Of a stretch of DNA of 12,582 bases, positions 1 to 4,948 are shown piece after piece. Below the pieces are notes generated by a model. It was given only the letters and a program-made list of their open reading frames with translations. It was not told the DNA's origin and made no database searches. The position numbers and the translations under genes are program-made. This stretch comes from Kiritimatiellia bacterium (GTDB lineage Bacteria; Verrucomicrobiota; Kiritimatiellia; RFP12; UBA3636). The stretch spans positions 1-12,582 of the forward strand of contig JAFSUV010000103.1 of NCBI GenBank assembly GCA_017450425.1, written 5' to 3'. The first letter of the stretch is position 1. Each line of letters opens with the position of its first letter.

Positions 1-897
1 CGCCTGGAGCATCGCGATGTCTTCGCGGCGGCGCACGCCGCGCCCGCACACAACGAGCGCTACGGCGTCCTCGATCCCTCTTTCCGGCGGCTTCGGCTCG
101 GTGCGCAGTATTTCGATGCGCGACGTGAGGGCGCCCGGCGGCGTTTCGTGGCGCACCACGGTGCCGTGCGGCCGCTCCTTGGGCGGAATCTGGAACACCT
201 TGTAGCGCACGGTCGCGAACTGCGGCCTGTGGCGCGGCGTGTTGATGTGGGCCATGATGTTGCCGCCGTACGCCGGGCGGATTTGATCGAGGTCGCCCTC
301 TTCGGACATCCCCAGCGAGGTGCAATCCGCAGTGAGTCCGGCGTGGAAGCGCGCGGCGACGCGCGGCGCGAGCGAGCGCCCGACCGGAGTGCCGCCCACG
401 AGAACCGCGGACGGCTTCTTCTCGCGAATGAAGGATTCGAGGATCGCCGCGAACGGTTCGACCCTGAACTCCGCCAGCTCCGGATCCTCGAAAACGTGGA
501 CCTCGTCCGCCCCGCGGGCGAGAAGCGCGGCGGCGGCGTCGCCGGTCGCCGCCCCGGCCACCAGCGCAATGACCGGCTCGCCCCGGACGGCGGCGAGTTC
601 GCGGGCCTTGCCGAGCAGCTCCAGCGCCACGGGGTGCATTGCCCCGCCGGGAGACAGCTCCGCGACCACGACTATGCCGCGCCAGGCGTTTTTGTCGATC
701 GCCGGGAAGGACGCGTCGCGATCTTCGACGAGTTTGAAAGCCTCCGGAAAGCGCCGTACGCATGCACGGCACATCCTGCATCCGCTGCTCACGAAAAGGG
801 CGCCGCCTTTGTCGCGCTCGATCGCCCCGAACGGGCAGACCGCGATCGCGGCTTCGGCGTCGGCGACCTTGTCGGGAAAAACTTCGATCCTGCTCAT
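1..897 (-). CDS. etfA: Electron transfer flavoprotein alpha subunit with N-terminal one-cluster ferredoxin domain (3' end outside window)
   Basis: The frame reads 299 codons from the ATG at 897 to the window edge without a stop. Residues 1-65 form a ferredoxin-like domain: CPFGAI (Cys21) then CRMCRACVRRFP (Cys40, Cys43, Cys46). In a two-cluster ferredoxin these four would be the complete ligand set of one [4Fe-4S] cluster; the other cluster's ligands are absent (the usual last Cys-Pro is Phe-Pro). From about residue 72 the ETF alpha domain follows, with the motifs VGGTPVGRSLAPRVAA, LTADCT and RPAYGGNIMA. The protein is cut just before the C-terminal FAD-binding segment (last residues GRGVRRREDIAMLQA). 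With EtfB it should carry FAD and pass electrons between a flavin dehydrogenase, NADH and ferredoxin. Fd-domain EtfA proteins are known from bifurcating complexes of acetogens. The start overlaps the etfB stop as ATGA, implying translational coupling. The partner dehydrogenase would lie beyond the left edge. Confidence 0.93.
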   Translation of the reverse strand, partial: MSRIEVFPDKVADAEAAIAVCPFGAIERDKGGALFVSSGCRMCRACVRRFPEAFKLVEDRDASFPAIDKNAWRGIVVVAELSPGGAMHPVALELLGKARELAAVRGEPVIALVAGAATGDAAAALLARGADEVHVFEDPELAEFRVEPFAAILESFIREKKPSAVLVGGTPVGRSLAPRVAARFHAGLTADCTSLGMSEEGDLDQIRPAYGGNIMAHINTPRHRPQFATVRYKVFQIPPKERPHGTVVRHETPPGALTSRIEILRTEPKPPERGIEDAVALVVCGRGVRRREDIAMLQA

Positions 898-1691
898 CTG
901 AGAAAATTCCTTTTTTCAAGCATGTCCGCGAGTTGCGCGGCCTGTGCCGCGGCGTCGCCTTCGAGCATCGTCTTTTCCGCTCCGGACGGCGGCGGAAATA
1001 TCTTCTTCACCTGCGTCGGCGACCCGTTGAGGCCGTAATGGCGCGGATCGGAATCCGCAAGGTCCTTGAGTCCGAGCTTCGCCACCTCCCTTTCCGCCGT
1101 GGCCTTGCGCAGCTTGTACGACGGCAGCCGCGGCTCGAATATCCCCTTCTCCACGGTGACGAGGCACGGATACGGGACGCGCTGCGCGACCTTGCGATCC
1201 GGCAAATCGGCGGTGACGGAGATCGAATCGGCCTCCACGCCGTCAATGGCGCAAACGCACGAAACGTGCGGGATGCCGAGCCACTCGGCAAGCTCGGGCC
1301 CGACCTGCGCCGTGTCGCCGTCTGTAGTCTGCTTGCCGCACACGATGAGGTCGAACGGGCCGAGCGCCTTTACGCCCTGGCAAAGGGTGAACGACGTCAT
1401 CAGCACGTCCGCGCCGCCGAATGCGCGATCGGTGAGGATCGCCCCGCTGTCGGCGCCCATCGCGAACGATTCGCGCACCACCGCTTCGCATTGCGGCGGC
1501 CCCATCGAAAGCACCGTGATGCTCGACCCGGCCGGAGCCATGCCGCGGATGCGGAGCGCCGCCTCGATGGCGTAGAGGTCGAACGGATTCATCTTGGCGG
1601 GTACGCCGGCCCGCTTCAAAGTGCCGGTCTGCCGGTCGATTTCAACCTGGGCGCTGCCCGGAACCTGTTTTATGCAAACGAGTATTTTCAT
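894..1691 (-). CDS. etfB: Electron transfer flavoprotein beta subunit
   Basis: 265 residues, the normal EtfB length. The start at 1691 gives the classic N-terminus MKILVCIKQVPG; an in-frame extension upstream to 1910 is possible but would run through the promoter and has no ETF similarity. Recognisable features in order are MNPFDLYAIEAALRI (34-48), the nucleotide-binding stretch GKQTTDGDTAQVGPELAEWL (119-138) and the signature TVEKGIFEPRLPSYKLRKA (179-197). In bifurcating ETFs this subunit binds NAD(H) and the bifurcating FAD jointly with EtfA. Whether this pair bifurcates is inferred from the anaerobic context and the EtfA ferredoxin domain; it is not proven. The only Shine-Dalgarno-like element is AAGGA directly abutting the ATG, which is closer than usual. 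The stop overlaps the etfA start by four bases. The promoter and a leader hairpin lie at 1709-1789. Confidence 0.96.
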   Translation of the reverse strand: MKILVCIKQVPGSAQVEIDRQTGTLKRAGVPAKMNPFDLYAIEAALRIRGMAPAGSSITVLSMGPPQCEAVVRESFAMGADSGAILTDRAFGGADVLMTSFTLCQGVKALGPFDLIVCGKQTTDGDTAQVGPELAEWLGIPHVSCVCAIDGVEADSISVTADLPDRKVAQRVPYPCLVTVEKGIFEPRLPSYKLRKATAEREVAKLGLKDLADSDPRHYGLNGSPTQVKKIFPPPSGAEKTMLEGDAAAQAAQLADMLEKRNFLR

Positions 1692-1708
1692 TCCTTTTTG
1701 GGAGGGTG

Positions 1709-1728
1709 AAAAATTGACGAAGTCGTCA
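1709..1728 (-). promoter_or_regulatory. Hairpin plus T-run in the etfB leader (possible attenuator or operator)
   Basis: On the minus strand an inverted repeat TGACG-ACTT-CGTCA (1728-1715) is followed by A and five T residues. It lies between the etfB promoter and the etfB start. The stem is only five to six base pairs, so it is weak as an intrinsic terminator. The near-palindrome could equally be a dimeric regulator's site. It points towards etfB, so as a terminator it would act as an attenuator. Confidence 0.35.
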
Positions 1729-1760
1729 TTTCGGCCCGCAAGCCGCGAAACACGCCTGAG

Positions 1761-1789
1761 ATTATAGCAGCCGACCGGAAAAATCGCAA
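1761..1789 (-). promoter_or_regulatory. Sigma-70-type promoter for etfBA
   Basis: The minus strand reads TTGCGA (1789-1784), a 17-nt spacer, then a perfect TATAAT (1766-1761) preceded by TG one base upstream, giving an extended -10. Predicted transcription would begin near 1754, leaving a leader of about 60 nt before the etfB ATG at 1691. The -35 matches consensus at four of six positions. Confidence 0.65.
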
Positions 1790-1825
1790 GCGGCAAACGG
1801 CATCGCACCGGGCCTCCAAAACGGG

Positions 1826-1831
1826 TAGAAT
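1826..1831 (+). promoter_or_regulatory. Possible -10 element for pyrE
   Basis: TAGAAT lies 60 bases upstream of the pyrE ATG in the divergent intergenic region. I see no convincing -35 at 16-18 nt upstream, so this is a weak call. It is listed because the pyrE cluster must start in this 200-bp gap and this is the best plus-strand -10 there. Confidence 0.25.
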
Positions 1832-1891
1832 ACTCCCTTACAGCCGCGACCGGCCTTTTTTGCAGGAAGCCGTGGCTACGGGAAAAACGAC

Positions 1892-2464
1892 ATGACAGAA
1901 GAAACGGCACTTTCCATCTTGCGCGAAACGGGCGCGCTGCTGTCCGGGCACTTCGAGTTGCGGTCCGGGCTGCACAGCGGCGAGTTTTTCCAGTGCGCCA
2001 ACGTGCTGCGTTTTCCGCGCAAGGCCGCAGCGCTCTGCGAAGAACTGTGCAAGCGCCTTCCGGAGGACCTTGCCTCGCAGGCCGGGACCGTGGTTTCGCC
2101 GGCCCTCGGCGGCATCCTCGTGGGGCACGAGGTCGCCCGCGCGCTCGACAAAAAGTGCATTTTCGCCGAAAAGCAGGATGGCGCGCTCGCGATGCGCAGG
2201 TTCAAGATCGAGCCGGGCGAGCGGTGCATCGTGGCGGAAGATGTCGTGACGCGCGGCGGGCGCGTGCAGGAGACGATCGACATCGTGCGCGCCGCCGGCG
2301 GCGTCGTGCTTGCGGTTTTGACCATCGTCGATCGCAGCGGCGGCAAGGCGTCATTTGGCGAAATACCGCATTTTTCGCTCCTGCGCATGGCACCGGTCGT
2401 TTACGACCCCGCATCGTGCCCGCTTTGCGCCGGTGGTTCAAAGGCAATTCATCCAGGATCCTGA
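1892..2464 (+). CDS. pyrE: Orotate phosphoribosyltransferase
   Basis: 190 residues. It converts orotate plus PRPP to orotidine 5'-monophosphate in de novo pyrimidine synthesis in the cytosol. Visible hallmarks are GHFELRSGLHSGEFFQCANV (19-38), which is the N-terminal substrate region, SPALGGILVGHEVARAL (69-85), the FAEKQDGALAMRR loop (91-103) and the PRPP-binding loop CIVAEDVVTRGGRVQETI (112-129). The C-terminal CPLCAGG...HPGS tail is typical of the short PyrE type seen in, for example, Thermus. The PRPP loop reads TRGGR where many family members have TTGGS; the acidic ED pair is kept, so I expect activity. The start is the first ATG consistent with the family N-terminus; no clear Shine-Dalgarno is visible. 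It is the first gene of a three-gene cluster, with the next ATG three bases after its stop. Confidence 0.95.
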   Translation: MTEETALSILRETGALLSGHFELRSGLHSGEFFQCANVLRFPRKAAALCEELCKRLPEDLASQAGTVVSPALGGILVGHEVARALDKKCIFAEKQDGALAMRRFKIEPGERCIVAEDVVTRGGRVQETIDIVRAAGGVVLAVLTIVDRSGGKASFGEIPHFSLLRMAPVVYDPASCPLCAGGSKAIHPGS

Positions 2465-2467
2465 GTC

Positions 2468-3295
2468 ATGACTTCAGATTTCGAGCAAACCATCGCAACC
2501 GTCCGCAACAGAGTCGAGGCGATGAAGAGGGCCTTGGGGCCGAACGACGAGAGCCGGCTCGTCGCAGAGAGGCCGGACACCCCGCGCGGCTTCACCGCCG
2601 CCGTGAGTTCCTCGTCCGGCAGCACGATCGTGGTGGGCGGCATAATGCGCACGAGGCCGGGCGCCGGCGCCGGCGCCGCCGTGGCGGACATCGACGCGGC
2701 GCAAATGGCGCGCGAAATCGAGCGCGGAGGCGCGTCCGCCGTGTCGGTCTCGACCGAGCGCACGCTCTTCGGCGGCTCGGTCGAAGATTTGCAGGCCGCG
2801 CGCGAAGCGTCGCGTCTGCCGGTGCTGCGCCGCGACTTCATAATCGACCCGTACCAGGTGCCGCGCTCCTACGGCGCCGGCGCCGATGCCATACTCGTCA
2901 TCGTCAAGGCCGTGCCGGACGACGCCACGCTGCACAGGATTTTCGATTCGGCGGAGAGGTTGAGGCTCGACGTCGTTTCCGAGATTTGCGACGAAGCGGA
3001 CGCTGCGCGGCTGCTCGAAATCGGTGCGGACTCGCCGTCCGCGCTCCGCGTCGTGGGCGTCGGCGACAGCGATTTCGCGCCCGGCCGCTCCGGCGCCGGC
3101 GACATGGCCGCGCTCTCTTCGATGATGCCGGACTCGACTTTCCACCTGTGCCTCGCGCCAATCGGCAGCCGTGCGGAAATCGACGAAATCCGCGCCGCGG
3201 CTCCGCGCATTTCCCGCTTCCTGGTGTCGTCGGCGCTGTCGTTTTCCGACGACCCGGCGGGCGTCATCCACTCCCTTCTCGACGAGAAGTCCTGA
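2468..3295 (+). CDS. Indole-3-glycerol-phosphate synthase (TrpC) homologue lacking most catalytic residues
   Basis: 275 residues, full length for the TrpC TIM barrel. Homology is clear: an N-terminal helix of IGPS type, SVSTERTLFGGSVEDL (93-108, like SVLTDEKYFQGS), RDFIIDPYQV (122-131), SEICDEAD (171-178) and FLVSSAL (251-257). Against E. coli TrpC and the mapped Sulfolobus active site, the catalytic positions read: Glu51 to Gly58, Lys53 to Met60, Lys110 to Arg122, Glu159 kept as Glu172, Asn180 to Gly199, Glu210 to Leu229. The usual K-x-SPS-x-G phosphate/active loop is replaced by a GAGAG stretch. I therefore doubt that it makes indole-glycerol phosphate. A non-catalytic or re-purposed barrel is more likely. 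The frame is intact with a spaced AGGA Shine-Dalgarno at 2455-2458, so it does not look like a recent pseudogene. No other trp gene is present in the window. Confidence 0.82.
   Translation: MTSDFEQTIATVRNRVEAMKRALGPNDESRLVAERPDTPRGFTAAVSSSSGSTIVVGGIMRTRPGAGAGAAVADIDAAQMAREIERGGASAVSVSTERTLFGGSVEDLQAAREASRLPVLRRDFIIDPYQVPRSYGAGADAILVIVKAVPDDATLHRIFDSAERLRLDVVSEICDEADAARLLEIGADSPSALRVVGVGDSDFAPGRSGAGDMAALSSMMPDSTFHLCLAPIGSRAEIDEIRAAAPRISRFLVSSALSFSDDPAGVIHSLLDEKS
2660..2677 (+). repeat. Tandem hexamer (GGCGCC)x3
   Basis: Three exact consecutive copies of the self-complementary hexamer GGCGCC lie inside the TrpC-like gene. They encode the Gly-Ala run at residues 65-70, exactly where functional TrpC proteins have the conserved SPSxG active-site loop. 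Replication slippage is a plausible origin. Confidence 0.8.
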
Positions 3296-3303
3296 CGCGA
3301 CAG

Positions 3304-3690
3304 ATGCCACGCAAAACACCCGGCACGAAACTCGAACTCGTGCGCGCGCTGTCCCTCAGGGCGGACATTTCGCAAACTGCGGTGAGAGCCGTCCTCGACG
3401 CGCTCGTCGCGTACGCCTACGCCGGAGCCTCGTCGAAGCGCGGTTTCAGCGTGCCCGGCCTCGGACGGGTCAAGGTGATCCGCCGCAAAGCGCGCCTCGC
3501 CGTGAATCCGAGTTCCGGCGAAAGGGTGATGCTGCCTGCCCATCCGGCGCTGGCGTTCCGTTTTTCCGACGATGCCAAGAAGGCGATCCTCGGCTCGGCG
3601 CGGCCGTGCGCCGGCGAGCCGGTCCGGGCGGCGGCTGCGGGCGCCCGGCCTAAACCGCCTCGACGACCACGGAAACGCCGTTCGGAATGA
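3304..3690 (+). CDS. HU/IHF-family DNA-binding protein with basic C-terminal tail
   Basis: 128 residues starting MPRKTPGTKLELVRAL, an HU-like dimerisation helix pair (about 8-45). The GFSVPGLGRVKVIRRKAR beta region (47-64) and the arm tip LAVNPSSGERVMLP (65-78) follow; the arm tip contains the DNA-intercalating proline (Pro69) of the HU signature. The core ends with AFRFSDDAKKAIL (84-96). A 30-residue Ala/Pro/Arg/Lys-rich tail follows (PKPPRRPRKRRSE), longer than standard HU of about 90 residues. The protein should bend and compact DNA; tails of this kind add nonspecific binding. The start is eight bases after the TrpC-like stop, so it is probably co-transcribed with pyrE. Its last 13 codons overlap the convergent larA-like gene by 41 bp. 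There is no clear Shine-Dalgarno, which suggests re-initiation or leaderless-like translation. Confidence 0.85.
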   Translation: MPRKTPGTKLELVRALSLRADISQTAVRAVLDALVAYAYAGASSKRGFSVPGLGRVKVIRRKARLAVNPSSGERVMLPAHPALAFRFSDDAKKAILGSARPCAGEPVRAAAAGARPKPPRRPRKRRSE

Positions 3691-4921
3691 CGGCGATTTT
3701 CGACTGCGCGCCGGTCATCGCCGTAGCCGTCTGAAGCGCGCTGTCGAGCGACGGCGCAGCCTCCAGGCCCATCGCGCGTATCATCGCGTGATCGCAGTCG
3801 CGCGTGACCACGATGACCCGGTTGCGGTGCATGATGCGCGCCAAAATCTGCACCTGCCACTGGTCGGGCTCGGTCGCGTTGCGCGGCACGGCGCAAATGG
3901 CGTCGAAAAGCGCCTTCGGCGACGCCGCTTCGCTCGCCATGCGGAAAAAGCTCTCGCCGCCGTGCCCGTCGCAGCACGACGCGCAAAGCACGATCACGCC
4001 GCCTTCGCGCGCGGCGGCCTCTCCGGCCGTCATTCCCTTGACCGCCTGGTACAGGTTCTGGTCGAGCGGATAGCCGCCGTTGCTTGTCACCACGATGTCG
4101 GCGCGCGGCACCCGGACGCGGCAGACGCCGGAAAGGAAGTCGCACCCTGCGGCGTGCGCGGCGCGGTGCGCGCCGGCGAAGGCCTTCACCACGCGCCGGT
4201 TTTCGTCGATCACGACATTCGCCACGAAGCGCAGATTCGCGGCGTCGGCGGCGAAAAGCATGTCGCGGTGGATCTGGTTGCCGTCGAGGATTCCGGTGCG
4301 CGAGCGCGGGTCGGCGATGAATTCGGCGCAGTGGTTCGCGAGCACGCTCTCGCGCGAAGCCACGCCCGGCAGCACCGACTTGCGCCCGCCGGAAAAACCG
4401 GCGAAGAAGTGCGGCTCGATGAAGCCCTCCGCGAGCAGCAGATCCGTCTCCACGGCCGCGCGGTTGAGGCGGAGCCGCCCGCCGGACGGAAGCACCCCGC
4501 AATCGACCAGCGCGTTTTCGTCGCGGCAGTCGTGCACCACGATGCGCTCGTTTCGCACGATGTCTTCGCCGAGTTTTTCGGCGAGTTCCGCCTTCGTCGT
4601 GCCGCGATGGCATCCGGTCGCGACGAGGAGCGTTATGTCGATGCCGCCGTTGCCGAGCCTCAGGCGGCGGAGCAGGTTCGGGACGATGGCCTTCGACGGC
4701 ACGGGGCGCGTGTGGTCGCTGAGGATGAGAGTCGCCGAGCGCGCGCCGGCCGCGAGCGTTTCGAGCGGCGGCGAGCCGATCGGGGCCGAGAGGGCGCGTT
4801 CCACTTCGGCCGGGTCGTCCGGCGCCGGCGGCGGCAGCGGCGCGGAGAAAACGCCGAGGAGCCGGCTTTCGGGGACTTGCGCTTCAAGGTGGCTCCTGCC
4901 GTACGGGATCGAAATTTTCAT
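3650..4921 (-). CDS. larA: LarA-family nickel-pincer 2-hydroxyacid racemase (lactate racemase homologue)
   Basis: 423 residues, the normal LarA length. It would interconvert the stereoisomers of lactate or a related 2-hydroxyacid using the nickel pincer nucleotide cofactor. Compared with Lactiplantibacillus LarA, the key residues are all present with a constant offset of three: catalytic His105 (ATGCHRGTTK) and His171 (EPHFFAGFSGGRKSVLPG), cofactor-bound Lys181 and nickel-ligand His197 (NHCAEF). SDHTRP (68-73) and SNGGYPLDQNLYQAVKGM are further family signatures. Family members act on lactate, malate, aromatic and other hydroxyacids, so the substrate is uncertain. The larB/C/E cofactor genes are not in this window. 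It is the last gene of an apparent four-gene operon, 27 nt after the preceding stop, and convergent with the HU-like gene. No strong Shine-Dalgarno is visible; the start is fixed by MKISIPYG, typical of the family. Confidence 0.92.
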   Translation of the reverse strand: MKISIPYGRSHLEAQVPESRLLGVFSAPLPPPAPDDPAEVERALSAPIGSPPLETLAAGARSATLILSDHTRPVPSKAIVPNLLRRLRLGNGGIDITLLVATGCHRGTTKAELAEKLGEDIVRNERIVVHDCRDENALVDCGVLPSGGRLRLNRAAVETDLLLAEGFIEPHFFAGFSGGRKSVLPGVASRESVLANHCAEFIADPRSRTGILDGNQIHRDMLFAADAANLRFVANVVIDENRRVVKAFAGAHRAAHAAGCDFLSGVCRVRVPRADIVVTSNGGYPLDQNLYQAVKGMTAGEAAAREGGVIVLCASCCDGHGGESFFRMASEAASPKALFDAICAVPRNATEPDQWQVQILARIMHRNRVIVVTRDCDHAMIRAMGLEAAPSLDSALQTATAMTGAQSKIAVIPNGVSVVVEAV

Positions 4922-4948
4922 GTCGGTTTTGGGGTTGTGGTGTGCGGG

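Noticed and set aside
1692..1910. N-terminal extension of EtfB to an upstream start
   Set aside because: The extension would cover the promoter and overlap divergent pyrE, and EtfB proteins begin with MKILVCIKQVP as here.
2468..3295. Frameshift or sequencing error as explanation for the missing TrpC motifs
   Set aside because: Family-matching segments lie in the same frame before and after each lost residue, and the strand positions align without needing a frame change.
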